Below, piece after piece: positions 44,503-53,831 of a stretch of 64,000 nt of DNA (position 1 is its first letter; each line of letters begins with the position of its first letter). The notes under the pieces were generated by a model. It did not search any database. It was given only the letters and a program-made list of their open reading frames with translations, and was not told the origin of the DNA. The position numbers were made by a program, and so were the translations under genes. Origin of the DNA: Mycobacterium gordonae (GTDB taxonomy: Bacteria; Actinomycetota; Actinomycetes; Mycobacteriales; Mycobacteriaceae); assembly GCF_017086405.1 (NCBI RefSeq), contig NZ_CP070973.1:3628739-3692738 (forward strand). Direction: 5' to 3'.

Positions 44503-44602
44503 CGAAGCGGTCTCCTTGTGCGAATTCCTCTACGGGGTTATCAATCCGTAACCTCGTTAGGGGAGGTCGGCGCCGTGTCGGCCTGAGATGGATCGGAGTC
44601 CG

Positions 44603-45265
44603 ATGGTGCGCCGCACGGTGTTGCATTCACTAACCGCATCCCTGATGCTCGTCGCGCCGGTGTCGGCGCTCGCGCCGGCAACTGCCAGCGCGGACCCCAC
44701 CGTGGTCTATCCGGGAATGGAGATCCACCAGGAGAATCGCGTGTGCACGCTGGGCTTCGTGGACGTCCGCATGCACACGGCGTACACGGCCGGGCACTGT
44801 CGCGGGGGCGGCGCGGTGACCGACCAGGCCAACAACGTCATCGGGCACATGACGACCTTCCGCGACAACACCCCGACCGGGTCGACGGTGGCCACCGACC
44901 AGGTCATCGCCGACTACGAAGCGATCGCCCTGGCCGACAACGTGGCGGTGAGCAACGCTCTACCGGGTGGACGTCAGTTACGGTCGGGGCCCGGCACGGT
45001 AAGTCCCGGCCAGGCGGTCTGCCACTTCGGCATCATCACCGGCGAGACCTGCGGGACGGTGGAAAGCGTCAACAACGGTTGGTTCACTATGACCAACGGG
45101 GTACAGACCCAGCAAGGCGACTCGGGCGGGCCGATCTATCTCGCAGGGGACGGGTCCGGCCAGATCGTCGGGATCTTCAACAGCGTGTGGGGCACTCTGC
45201 CCGCCGCGGTCTCGTGGGCATCGGTCACCCAGCAGGTGCGCGAAGACACCGGCTTCAACCCGTAA
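44603..45265 (+). CDS. Secreted trypsin-like serine protease (Rv1815-like)
   Basis: A 220-residue exported protein: signal peptide VRRTVLHSLTASLMLVAPVS with cleavage near ASA (about residue 31), then an S1-type fold. Catalytic residues are His65 (TAGHCRGGG), Asp104 (IADYEAIAL) and Ser174 (QGDSGGP). Four Cys (VCTLG, GHCRG, VCHFG, TCGTV) could form two disulphides. ATG 44603 matches the Rv1815 start and follows GGAG; ATG 44588 would add five residues. Substrate unknown. Confidence 0.9.
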   Translation: MVRRTVLHSLTASLMLVAPVSALAPATASADPTVVYPGMEIHQENRVCTLGFVDVRMHTAYTAGHCRGGGAVTDQANNVIGHMTTFRDNTPTGSTVATDQVIADYEAIALADNVAVSNALPGGRQLRSGPGTVSPGQAVCHFGIITGETCGTVESVNNGWFTMTNGVQTQQGDSGGPIYLAGDGSGQIVGIFNSVWGTLPAAVSWASVTQQVREDTGFNP

Positions 45266-45685
45266 TGTTCCGACACCGCTTTCCGCCACATTATTAGAAC
45301 CGGTTTCTAATTCGTGGCTTCAGCGTCGGATCCATATGCTATCCACAGAATTCTCAGCGCCCCACGATCCAAAGCCGAGTCATCAATGCTGACAATGACT
45401 TTGGTGCAGCACTAGCCCATTCGAGCCGTGCCGTCGCCAATGACGGCGAGCTGGCTATATACCAATTAGCCAGACAAATCAATGGCGGCATTAATTGGCT
45501 CTGATTCCCGAAAGTGAGCCACTTTCTCGGCTGCTGAAGATACGATCCGGATCTGGGTTACTCGCTACTCCGCATGCACGCTTAGCGGCCGCTGTCGATG
45601 ACCCTGCCCCAGTCGGGGCACTCGCCGGGATCGGGCCCCGGGAACCGTCAAATTCGTTCCTCACACGGAAAGACAGGCCCGTTTC
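45266..45685. other. Intergenic region before the PE_PGRS gene with a dyad
   Basis: 420 bases, moderately AT-rich, without a gene. Perfect arms TTAGAA (45294-45299) and TTCTAA (45305-45310) flank CCGGT. The core resembles the KstR operator TNNAACNNGTTNNA except at the last position. The remainder should hold the PE_PGRS promoter; no strong ribosome site precedes ATG 45686. Confidence 0.5.
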
Positions 45686-48379
45686 ATGTCCCATGTGCTC
45701 GTTTTGCCGACAGCGATGACGTCCGTGGCCGCAGACCTCGCCGGAATCGGATCGGTGGTCCGCACGGCCAATCAGATAACGGCCGGAGCCACCACCGGCC
45801 TACTCGCCGCTGCCGAGGATGAGGTGTCGGCGGCCGTCGCGGCCCTGTTCTCGACCCATGGCCAGGCCTATCAGCAACTCAGCATCCAGGCGGCGGCAGT
45901 TCACGAGCAATTCGTGCGCACGCTGATGGCAAGTGCGGATGCCTATGCCTCCGCCGAGGCCACTGGTGCCGAGCAGCTGTTGCTGGAGGTTGTCAACGCC
46001 CCGACCCGAATGCTGCTGGGACGACCCCTGATCGGTAACGGCACCGACGGAGCGGCGGGAACGGGAGCCAACGGCGGGGCAGGTGGGCTCCTGTGGGGTG
46101 ATGGGGGCAACGGCGGGTCGGGAGCGCCCGGACAGTCTGGCGGCCGGGGCGGGGATGCGGGCTTCTTCGGCAATGGCGGCCGGGGCGGGGCGGGCGGCAT
46201 CGGCCGGACGGGCACCGCCGGATCATCCGGCGCCCAAGGCGGTACGGGCGGAGCCGGCGGCACGGGCGGCGCGGGCGGCAATGGCGGAATGTTCTGGGGT
46301 GCCGGTGGGGCGGGCGGTGGCGGCGGTACGGGCGGCGTCGGAGGCACTGGCGGAGCCGGCGTCGCAGGGTCGACCGGCATAGACGGCGTCGCCGCCGGGG
46401 CCGGCGGCGCTGGCCAGGCCGGTGGCCAGGGCGGTATGGGCGGCGTCGGTGGCGCCGGAGGAGCCGGCGGCGCCTCTGGGTTCTTCGGCGGCGGCTCGGG
46501 AACCACTGGCGGTAGCGGCGACGGCGGCATGGGCGGCACCGGCGGATTAGGCGGTCACGGCGGGACCGGTGCCGCGGACACCGGTGCCGGCGCGGGCACC
46601 GGCGGCGCGGGTGGCGCCGGCGGCGCCGCGGGCCTGGGCGGCAGCGGAGCGATCGCGGGCAGCGCCGGAACCGGCGGCAACGGTGGGACCGGCGGCACCG
46701 GTGGCACCGGGCTGGAGGGCGCAACCGGCACGGGTTCGAACGGCAGCGGCGGCGACGGCGCCCGAGGCGGCGCGGGCGGGGTCGGCGGTGTAGGCGGATC
46801 GGGCAATGGCGGGGTCAACGGTGATGGCGGTGCCGGCGGCAACGGCGGCACTGGCGGCAAAGGCGGCTCCGACACTGGCGCCGCCTCCGGCGGTGAGGGC
46901 GGAACCGGTGGAGAGGCAGGGCGTGGCGGCGCCGCCGGTACCGGCGGCACCGGTGGACGGACCGGCGATTCCGGCGTGGGTGGCACCGGCGGAGCCGGCG
47001 GTACCGGCGCCAGCGGCGGCTCTGGCGGCGAAGGCGGGGTGTCGCGAGGCTACGGGGCCGGGAACGCCACCGGCGGAACTGGCGGCGCCGGAGGCACGGC
47101 GACGGCGGGCGCCGGCGGAGATGGTGGCCGCGGCGGCGATGTGTTCCACGAGGGGAGCGGAAACGCGTTAGGCGGGGCGGGCGGGACTGCCGGAGTGGGA
47201 CCTGGTGGCAGCGGTGCGGGGGGCGCCGGTGGCGATGCGACGCAGACCGGAACCGGAAACGCGACCGGCGGAGCCGGCGCCGCCGGCACCGACGGCGGCA
47301 CGACCGCGGTAGGTGGTGACGGCGGGGATGGCGGCTTCGGCATCGTCGATAGCGCCACGTCAGCGGCGACCGCCACTGGCGGTGCCGCCGGCGCGGGCGG
47401 CACCGGCACCGCCGGCGGCCATGGCGGTAGCGGCGGGAGCGCTCTTACCAGCGGCATTGGCAATGCAGCCGCCGCCGCGGGCGGGGCCGGCGGCTACGGG
47501 ATCGATGGCAGCGGAGGCGACGGGGGAGCGGGCGGCCTTGCTTACACTGCCAACACCTCGTCGGCCGCGACCGCCACCGGAGGTGTGGGCGGGGCCGGGG
47601 GCGCCGGGGTCACGGGGGGACAGGGCGGCGCGGGAGGCGCCGCGGGAACCGAAGGCACGACGAGCCCTGTTGCCGGTAAGGGCGGCGCCGGTGGCTCCGG
47701 CACTTCTGGAAACGGGGGCAACGGCGGAGAAGGGGGACTTGCCTATGCCGGCCCATCGTCGTCGGTCGATGCCGTCGGCGGCGCGGGCGGTGCAGGTGGG
47801 GACAGTCTGACGGGAGCCGGCGGAGCCGGCGGAGCCGGCGGTGGCGCCAGGAACCTGGGCAGCGGCGACGCCCGTGGAGCAGACGGAGCGCTCGGGGGCT
47901 CGGGTGCCGCCGGCGGCGGCGCTGGTGGCAGCGGCGGCGACGCGGAGAACGGTGGAACGGGCAATGCCACCGGCGGCGACGGCGCAGCCGGGACCAGCGG
48001 CGGCTTCAGCGGCGCCGGTGGTGCCGGCGGAAACGGCGGTGTCGCTTCGATCTACAACGACGTCTCGGCCGCCGCGGCCATCGGGGGTGCCGGCGGCAAC
48101 GGCGCCGACGGCGGGGCGAGCGGCGGCGCGGGCGGTCGCGGCGGGAATGCCGTGGCGTGGATGGACAACGGCAGCGCTTCCGCCCAGGGTGGAGACGGCG
48201 GTAACGGCGGGGCCGGGACCCAGCCTGGCGGTAACGGCGGAAATGGCGGCGACGGCGGAAACGCGTTGGGCTTCGCCACGCTCAGCCCAGGTGTTGGCGG
48301 CAGCGGTGGGCAGGGCGGTGCGTTGGGCATGGACGGCGTGGGAGGCGCGTCCGGAAAAGCCGGCACCCCTAACGCGTGA
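45686..48379 (+). CDS. PE_PGRS protein
   Basis: An 897-residue PE_PGRS protein, a likely ESX-5 substrate of the cell surface. The PE domain (about 1-95, SHVLVLPTAMTSVAADLAGI) ends with YASAE, a YxxxE signal. The GRPL linker (GRPLIGNGTDGAAGTGANG) leads into some 770 residues of Gly-Gly-X repeats with N-G-G, G-A-G and late segments holding short non-Gly inserts (GDVFHEGSGNALGG type). It is read on the plus strand between the Rv1815 and Rv1816 orthologues, a place without a PE_PGRS gene in M. tuberculosis. The stop overlaps the end of the convergent reductase gene by 11 bases. Repeat DNA of this kind is prone to assembly error. Confidence 0.93.
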   Translation: MSHVLVLPTAMTSVAADLAGIGSVVRTANQITAGATTGLLAAAEDEVSAAVAALFSTHGQAYQQLSIQAAAVHEQFVRTLMASADAYASAEATGAEQLLLEVVNAPTRMLLGRPLIGNGTDGAAGTGANGGAGGLLWGDGGNGGSGAPGQSGGRGGDAGFFGNGGRGGAGGIGRTGTAGSSGAQGGTGGAGGTGGAGGNGGMFWGAGGAGGGGGTGGVGGTGGAGVAGSTGIDGVAAGAGGAGQAGGQGGMGGVGGAGGAGGASGFFGGGSGTTGGSGDGGMGGTGGLGGHGGTGAADTGAGAGTGGAGGAGGAAGLGGSGAIAGSAGTGGNGGTGGTGGTGLEGATGTGSNGSGGDGARGGAGGVGGVGGSGNGGVNGDGGAGGNGGTGGKGGSDTGAASGGEGGTGGEAGRGGAAGTGGTGGRTGDSGVGGTGGAGGTGASGGSGGEGGVSRGYGAGNATGGTGGAGGTATAGAGGDGGRGGDVFHEGSGNALGGAGGTAGVGPGGSGAGGAGGDATQTGTGNATGGAGAAGTDGGTTAVGGDGGDGGFGIVDSATSAATATGGAAGAGGTGTAGGHGGSGGSALTSGIGNAAAAAGGAGGYGIDGSGGDGGAGGLAYTANTSSAATATGGVGGAGGAGVTGGQGGAGGAAGTEGTTSPVAGKGGAGGSGTSGNGGNGGEGGLAYAGPSSSVDAVGGAGGAGGDSLTGAGGAGGAGGGARNLGSGDARGADGALGGSGAAGGGAGGSGGDAENGGTGNATGGDGAAGTSGGFSGAGGAGGNGGVASIYNDVSAAAAIGGAGGNGADGGASGGAGGRGGNAVAWMDNGSASAQGGDGGNGGAGTQPGGNGGNGGDGGNALGFATLSPGVGGSGGQGGALGMDGVGGASGKAGTPNA
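46040..48370 (+). repeat. PGRS: degenerate GGC-GGN coding repeats
   Basis: Polymorphic GC-rich repeat region of the PE_PGRS gene. Units of nine bases such as GGCGGCNNN repeat irregularly for about 2.3 kb. It creates long meaningless open frames on the other strand and frames. Confidence 0.9.
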
Positions 48380-48809
48380 GCGCGAATGCCGGAATCCGGG
48401 CAGCGACGGCACGCAGCTCGCCGTCGTGCGATTCCGGCGTGACTCCGCCGACGTAGTCCTTCACCTGCCAATACCACCGTTGCAGATAAGTGCGCAAAAT
48501 CTCTGGCTTGTCGTCGTCGGCGAGTTCGGTGACCCGTGCCGGTCGCCGCCGCCAGCGTGGCCCCGTCTCGACGAAACCGGCCGCCCTGACATTGCGGGCC
48601 CACTGGGTATTGCCGCGCGGCGAGACGAGATACTCGACGCCGTCGACGGTAAGCAGGTTGACGACCACGCTGTGTGGTTGACCGGTCTTGCGCCCCCGCA
48701 CCTTCAGGGCACGGGTGCCGGCGATGCTGATGCCCGATTCGGCGAGCCAGCGAATGGCGGCTGTAGCGACGCGGGCGGCTGTGTTCGGCTGTTGATACTG
48801 GGTGGGCAT
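48369..48809 (-). CDS. Deazaflavin (F420)-dependent nitroreductase family protein
   Basis: A 146-residue protein of the DDN/AclJ-like family that uses F420H2 to reduce quinones or xenobiotics. Features are RALKVRGRKTGQPHSVVVNL, YLVSPRGNTQWARNVRAAG and a C-terminal AARIPAFAL as in Ddn relatives. The ATG at 48807-48809 has GGAGG upstream. The gene is divergent from a TetR regulator, and two related palindromes lie between them, so repression by that regulator is likely. Confidence 0.9.
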   Translation of the reverse strand: MPTQYQQPNTAARVATAAIRWLAESGISIAGTRALKVRGRKTGQPHSVVVNLLTVDGVEYLVSPRGNTQWARNVRAAGFVETGPRWRRRPARVTELADDDKPEILRTYLQRWYWQVKDYVGGVTPESHDGELRAVAARIPAFALTR

Positions 48810-48832
48810 CGCGGACCTCCCTAAAGCAAATA

Positions 48833-48847
48833 GAGAGCACTGCTCTC
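48833..48847. promoter_or_regulatory. Palindromic operator, site 1
   Basis: Perfect inverted repeat GAGAGCA-C-TGCTCTC between the divergent reductase and TetR genes. Size and symmetry fit a TetR-family dimer. Confidence 0.7.
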
Positions 48848-48885
48848 GCTTGAGGAACAACGTGTCACAATCGAGACCGAAAAGC

Positions 48886-48900
48886 AAGAGCAGTGATCTC
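48886..48900. promoter_or_regulatory. Palindromic operator, site 2
   Basis: AAGAGCAGTGATCTC matches site 1 at 12 of 15 positions, 53 bases downstream. It ends 21 bases before the chosen TetR start, so binding would block that transcript. Confidence 0.55.
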
Positions 48901-48921
48901 GTTCCTGTCAAACTTGCTCAC

Positions 48922-49611
48922 GTGGGCAAACGTCGGGAATCGCGCGAGCAGATCGAGGCGAGGATCATCGAGCTCGGGCGCCGCCACCTGGTGGACCACG
49001 GAGCGGCCGGGCTGTCGCTGCGCGCCATCGCTCGCGAGCTGGGCATGGTGTCCTCAGCCGTCTACCGCTACGTGGCCAACCGGGACGAGCTGCTGACGTT
49101 GCTGCTTGTCGACGCCTATTCCGACCTGGCCGAAGCCGTCCGACAAGCCCGCGACAGCACCGAAAGCGACTCGTGGAGCGAGGACGTACTGGGCATTACG
49201 CACGCGGTGCGCGCCTGGGCGGTAGCACACCCGGCCCATTGGGCGTTGCTCTACGGCAGCCCGGTGCCCGGGTACCACGCGCCGCCGGAGCGCACCGCGG
49301 GAGTCGGCACCCGCGTGGTGGCAGAATTGTTCGACGCCATCGCTGCGGGCATCACCACCGGCGACATCATGCTCACCAGTGACGCTGCGCCACAACCGAT
49401 GTCATCGGACTTCGGGCGCATTCGGCGAGAATTCGGGTTTCCCGGCGACGACCGCGTGATGGCCAGATGCTTCCTGCTGTGGGCCGGCGTGCTGGGCGCC
49501 ATCGGCATGGAAGTGTTCGGGCAGTACGGAGCCGACACCGTAACCGATCCCAAGAGCGTGTTCGACACCCAGGTGCGGCTGCTGATCGGCTTGTTCGGCC
49601 AGCAGAACTAG
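48922..49611 (+). CDS. TetR-family transcriptional regulator (Rv1816-like)
   Basis: A 229-residue regulator. The N-terminal HTH (about 8-55) has LSLRAIARELGMVSSAVYRY, and a TetR_C ligand domain follows (WALLYGSPVPGYHAPPERTA). GTG 48922 matches the Rv1816 N-terminus (VGKRRESREQIEARIIELG). Earlier in-frame starts would place the two operators inside the coding region. Likely autorepressor and repressor of the divergent reductase gene. The ligand is unknown. Confidence 0.93.
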   Translation: MGKRRESREQIEARIIELGRRHLVDHGAAGLSLRAIARELGMVSSAVYRYVANRDELLTLLLVDAYSDLAEAVRQARDSTESDSWSEDVLGITHAVRAWAVAHPAHWALLYGSPVPGYHAPPERTAGVGTRVVAELFDAIAAGITTGDIMLTSDAAPQPMSSDFGRIRREFGFPGDDRVMARCFLLWAGVLGAIGMEVFGQYGADTVTDPKSVFDTQVRLLIGLFGQQN

Positions 49612-49711
49612 AACATGTTCACCCCCGGTGGCGGACCGTGACAGCGGCGCAGACGGCAAAGTTTTTCCCGGTTCTTTCTGCCGACCGCCCGCTGAGATAG
49701 TCTGCGAGACG

Positions 49712-50212
49712 ATGAACTTTCTTGGAACGTCACCGATCCAGATCGCCTGGGTGACGCCGGACTTGGACGCCACAGAAACCGCTCTCACCGGGCTTTTAGG
49801 TGTTCGCAAGTGGGTGCGGATACCCGATGTGCACTTCGGTCCGGACACCTGCCGCCTGCGCGGCGAGCCCGCCGACTTCATCGCGAGCATCTCCCTGAGC
49901 TACCTCGGCGACATGCAGCTGGAGCTGATCGCACCGGTTCAGGGGGAGAATATCTATAGTGAATTTCTGCGGGACGGCGGCCCGGGCCTGCACCACATCT
50001 GCATGGAGGCCGAAACGCGCGAGGCGTTCGACGCCGCACTGGCCGATGCGGCACTGCACGACGCCGAGGTGGTGCAACAGGGCGTGATGCCCGGCGGCAT
50101 CCACTTCGCGTACGTCAGCGCGCCACAGGCGGGTGTCCCGTTCGTGGAGATCGCCTACCTCTCACCCGAGATCAAAGCGTTCTACGACTACATCAAACAG
50201 GAGCAGCGGTGA
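49712..50212 (+). CDS. VOC-superfamily (glyoxalase/dioxygenase fold) protein
   Basis: A 166-residue protein with two VOC beta-alpha modules: NFLGTSPIQIAWVTPDLDAT and GGPGLHHICMEAETREAFDA. Possible metal ligands are His in GLHHICM and Glu in FVEIAYL. Related proteins include methylmalonyl-CoA epimerase-like and ring-cleavage enzymes. ATG 49712 is preceded only by a weak GCGAGA. The stop overlaps the start of the FAD oxidoreductase gene (GTGA), so the two probably act in one pathway, perhaps on steroid-like or aromatic compounds. This gene has no counterpart next to Rv1817 that I recall. Confidence 0.88.
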   Translation: MNFLGTSPIQIAWVTPDLDATETALTGLLGVRKWVRIPDVHFGPDTCRLRGEPADFIASISLSYLGDMQLELIAPVQGENIYSEFLRDGGPGLHHICMEAETREAFDAALADAALHDAEVVQQGVMPGGIHFAYVSAPQAGVPFVEIAYLSPEIKAFYDYIKQEQR

Positions 50213-51699
50213 GCACCGACATCCCCACCACCGTGAACGCGGACTCGGTCGAGTCCTGGTCCGACGAGGTCGACGTGCTCGTGATCGGCTTCGGCATCGC
50301 CGGCGGCTGTGCCGCGGTCAGCGCCGCAGCCGCGGGCGCCCGTGTGCTGGTGCTCGAGCGGGCCGCTGCCGCGGGGGGCACCACCTCCATGGCAGGCGGC
50401 CACTTCTACCTCGGTGGGGGTACCGCCGTCCAGGAAGCGACTGGCCATTCCGACTCGCCGGAGGAGATGTACAAGTACCTGGTCGCGGTGTCCCGCGAAC
50501 CAGAGTTCGACAAGATCCGCCGCTACTGCGACGACAGTGTCGAGCACTTCAATTGGCTTGAGGCGCTTGGGTTTCAGTTCGAGCGCAGTTTCTACCCCGG
50601 TAAGGTGGTGGTGCCGCCGGGCACCGAGGGCCTGAGTTACACGGGCAACGAAAAGGTCTGGCCGTACTGCGAGCAGGCCAAGCCGGCGCCGCGTGGGCAC
50701 TCCGTGCCCGTCCCCGGCGAATTGGGCGGCGCCGCAATGGTGATCGAACTACTGGTCAAGCGCGCCGCCGAACTCGGCGTCCAGGTCCACTACGAAACCG
50801 GGGTCACCCACCTCGTCGTCGACGACGACGCGGTTGTCGGTGCGAGTTGGAAGCGTTTCTCCGAAAGCGGCGCCGTGCGGGCGAAGTCCGTCGTCATCGC
50901 GGCCGGCGGTTTCGCGATGAACCCCGACATGGTCGCTGAGCACACTCCGGCACTGGGTCAGCCACGGCGCACCAAACATCACGGCCTGGTGGCTCCCTAC
51001 ATCCTGGGCAATCCCCACGACGACGGACTCGGCATCCGATTGGGGATGTCGGCCGGCGGCGCCACCAAGAACATGGACGAGCTGTTCATCACCGCGGCTG
51101 CCTATCCGCCGGAGATCCTGCTGACCGGTCTGATCGTCAACCAGCAGGGCAAGCGATTCGTCGCCGAGGACTCCTACCATTCGCGCACTTCGGCGTTCGT
51201 GCTGGAGCAGCCGGAGCAGACCGCGTATCTGATCGTCGACGAAGCGCACATGAAGATGCCCGAGATGCCACTGATCAAGTTCCTCGACGGCTACGAGACC
51301 ATCGCCGAGATGGCGACCGCGCTCGGCATCCCTGCGGGAAACCTCGAGAAAACGCTGCAGCGCTACAACGAATATGCCGCCGGGGGTGACGACCCGGACT
51401 TCCACAAGCAACCCGAATACGTTGCACCGCAGGACAAAAGCCCCTGGGCGGTATTCGATCTGTCGCTCGGGCGGGCGATGTACTCCGGATTCACCATGGG
51501 CGGCCTGACGGTGACCGTCGACGGAGAGGTGCAGCGCACGGACGGCAGTGTCATTCCCGGGCTTTATGCGGCCGGTGCGTGCGCCTCAAACATCGCCCAG
51601 GACGGCAAAGGGTATGCCAGCGGGACGCAGCTAGGTGAGGGATCATTCTTCGGGCGCCGTGCCGGAGCGCACGCGGCCCGACACGCCGGGGGCGGGTAG
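50209..51699 (+). CDS. FAD-binding oxidoreductase (3-ketosteroid dehydrogenase / fumarate reductase type)
   Basis: A 496-residue flavoprotein, orthologue of Rv1817. N-terminal dinucleotide motif VDVLVIGFGIAGGCAAV, then GGTTSMAGGHFYLGG and the C-terminal FAD_binding_2 signature PGLYAAGACASNIAQDGKGY. It resembles 3-ketosteroid-delta-1-dehydrogenases and flavocytochrome reductases, but substrate residues cannot be assigned. GTG 50209 is coupled to the VOC gene. Neighbouring sterol-desaturase-like and F420-dependent genes hint at lipid or steroid redox chemistry; this is inference. Confidence 0.92.
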   Translation: MSTDIPTTVNADSVESWSDEVDVLVIGFGIAGGCAAVSAAAAGARVLVLERAAAAGGTTSMAGGHFYLGGGTAVQEATGHSDSPEEMYKYLVAVSREPEFDKIRRYCDDSVEHFNWLEALGFQFERSFYPGKVVVPPGTEGLSYTGNEKVWPYCEQAKPAPRGHSVPVPGELGGAAMVIELLVKRAAELGVQVHYETGVTHLVVDDDAVVGASWKRFSESGAVRAKSVVIAAGGFAMNPDMVAEHTPALGQPRRTKHHGLVAPYILGNPHDDGLGIRLGMSAGGATKNMDELFITAAAYPPEILLTGLIVNQQGKRFVAEDSYHSRTSAFVLEQPEQTAYLIVDEAHMKMPEMPLIKFLDGYETIAEMATALGIPAGNLEKTLQRYNEYAAGGDDPDFHKQPEYVAPQDKSPWAVFDLSLGRAMYSGFTMGGLTVTVDGEVQRTDGSVIPGLYAAGACASNIAQDGKGYASGTQLGEGSFFGRRAGAHAARHAGGG

Positions 51700-51808
51700 G
51701 CGCAGTCGCCGCCGAGTTTGCCGCCATGGTGGTGGTCGCGGGCCGAACCACAGCCCTCATGGCAATTTCGGCGCCGCCGACACCACCCTGGCGACCCGTC
51801 CAGCCCGC

Positions 51809-53737
51809 TCAGGAACTGCCGGAAGCGACCGCCTGCTTGTCGACCGGACCCAGCCGCCACTGCGCCTCACCGAGCAGTTCCAGGTGGCGCCCGTGGTGTT
51901 GTTCGACGGTGGGCCGGTGACTGACGCTGACCACGATGGTGTCCGGCAGCTCGGTTCGCACCAGCTTATACAGCGCGTACTCCAGACCGGGATCGAGCGC
52001 CGAGGTGGACTCGTCGAGGAAGACGGCCTTGGGTTTGGTGAGCAGGATCCGTGCGAACGCGACGCGCTGCTGCTCGCCGGGTGACAGCACCTTGGCCCAG
52101 TCCTGATCCTCGTCGAGACGGTCGATCAGCGGCGCCAGAGCGACTTTGGTCAAGACGTCGTGCAACTCAGCATCGGAGACGTCCTCCGTCGACAGTGGGT
52201 AGCAGACCACCGAACGCAGATCCCCCAGCGGCACATAGGGCAGCTGGGACAGAAACATCGTTTCGTTGTCGCCGCCGGGGCGGTGCAGGGTGCCGGAAGC
52301 GAACGGCCACAACTCCGCGAGACTGCGCAGCAGGGTGGTCTTGCCGGATCCGGAGCGTCCGGTGATCACCAGCGAGTCGCCGGTCTCAAGTCGCACGTCC
52401 AGCGGATCGATCAACCGGTCGCCGTCCGGCCGGCGAACCTCGACGTTGTCGATCTCCACCGACCCGTCGTCGCTCGGCAGTGCAAGCACCGACGGCAACG
52501 CCCGCCCTTGCTCGTTGGCTTCGACCAGCCCGTGCAGCCGGATGATGGCCGCCCGGTACGACGCGAACGAGTCGTAGGCATTCCGGAAGAACGACAACGA
52601 ATCCGAGATGTTGCCGAACGAGGATGCCGTCTGGCTGACGTCACCGAAATCGATTGCACCGGCGAACAATCGAGGCGCCTGGATCAACCACGGCAACGGC
52701 ACGATCGCCTGACTGACCGCCAGGTTCCAGCCGTAGAAGCCGACACTGCGGTTGACGTACTTGAGGTAGTTGTCGATGACGGGGGTGAAACGCTTACGCA
52801 ACTGGATGCGTTCGGCCCGCTCACCGCGGTAGAAGCCGACCGCCTCCGCGGCATCGCGCACCCGCACCAACGCGTATCGGAAAGCGGCGTTGAGCTTTTC
52901 GTTGCGGAAGCTCAGCCAGATCAGCGGACGACCGATCATGAACGAGATGATCGTGGCGATCAACACATAGACGATGACCGTCCAGAACATCACGCGGGGG
53001 AAGGAAACCCCGAAGAAGGTGAGCGTGCCGGACAGGTTCCACAGGATCGCGGTGAAGGACACCACCGAAATAACCGACTGCACCGCACCGAACAACAAGA
53101 TGCTTCCCGTTCCGGTGCCCGGCTGATTCGGTCCGTTTCCGGTTCCGGCGGTGAAGATGTCGATGTCCTGCTGGATGCGCTGGTCGGGGTTGTCGATCGT
53201 CTCGTCGATGAACAGGTCCCGGTAGTAGGCCCGGCCGGCCAGCCAGTCCCCGGTGAGGTGGTCCGTCAGCCATACCCGCCAGGCGACGATGAAACGCTGC
53301 GTCAGGTAGATGTCGGCCATCACCCGGGCCACGTGAATCACGGCCATGATGCTGAAGATTCCGATCGACATCCAAAAGCCGTGCACACCAGAGTTTTTGA
53401 CGACATCGTTATCGCTGGCCGCACCCTGGAATGCCTTCTGCAAGGCGGTGTACATGTCGTTGCCCTGGTAACTGAACAACACATTGAGCCGTACCGCCAG
53501 CACCACCGACAGCAGCAGCACACCGAACATCAGCCACACCCGCACACTGTGGCGACCGGTGAAGTATCCGCCCGTGATCCGCCAGAACTGACGACCCCAC
53601 GGGGTGAGATACCGGAAAGCCACCAAGGCGAGCAGGACGGCGGCCGCACTGATCGTCCACGCGATGGCGGTCCACCGCAGCGAGTCGACCAGCGCATGGG
53701 CCCAATCAATCGAGAACGTGAACGGCTTCGGACCCAC
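51809..53737 (-). CDS. bacA: ABC transporter BacA/SbmA type (vitamin B12 and peptide importer)
   Basis: A 642-residue fused permease-ATPase, orthologue of Rv1819c. The M. tuberculosis protein imports cobalamin, bleomycin and antimicrobial peptides. The N-terminal SbmA-like membrane domain (about 1-370, six helices) has DNPDQRIQQDIDIFT; the ATPase has Walker A GRSGSGKTT (about 464), signature LSPGEQQR (about 552) and Walker B AVFLDEST (about 572). The GTG at 53735-53737 follows AGGAG. Divergent from ilvG. Confidence 0.95.
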   Translation of the reverse strand: MGPKPFTFSIDWAHALVDSLRWTAIAWTISAAAVLLALVAFRYLTPWGRQFWRITGGYFTGRHSVRVWLMFGVLLLSVVLAVRLNVLFSYQGNDMYTALQKAFQGAASDNDVVKNSGVHGFWMSIGIFSIMAVIHVARVMADIYLTQRFIVAWRVWLTDHLTGDWLAGRAYYRDLFIDETIDNPDQRIQQDIDIFTAGTGNGPNQPGTGTGSILLFGAVQSVISVVSFTAILWNLSGTLTFFGVSFPRVMFWTVIVYVLIATIISFMIGRPLIWLSFRNEKLNAAFRYALVRVRDAAEAVGFYRGERAERIQLRKRFTPVIDNYLKYVNRSVGFYGWNLAVSQAIVPLPWLIQAPRLFAGAIDFGDVSQTASSFGNISDSLSFFRNAYDSFASYRAAIIRLHGLVEANEQGRALPSVLALPSDDGSVEIDNVEVRRPDGDRLIDPLDVRLETGDSLVITGRSGSGKTTLLRSLAELWPFASGTLHRPGGDNETMFLSQLPYVPLGDLRSVVCYPLSTEDVSDAELHDVLTKVALAPLIDRLDEDQDWAKVLSPGEQQRVAFARILLTKPKAVFLDESTSALDPGLEYALYKLVRTELPDTIVVSVSHRPTVEQHHGRHLELLGEAQWRLGPVDKQAVASGSS

Positions 53738-53831
53738 GGTCTTGTCTCCTCACAGTCGAGGTGTTCTGCGCGGCTGAGCAACAGAAATCCTCCGGCGAAG
53801 GTACCCGACGGCGGATGGATAGGCTGCGATG

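Noticed and set aside
47360..48412. 350-residue open frame on the minus strand in the PE_PGRS gene
   Set aside because: A product of GC-rich repeats read backwards; the PE domain and the GRPL linker establish the plus-strand reading.
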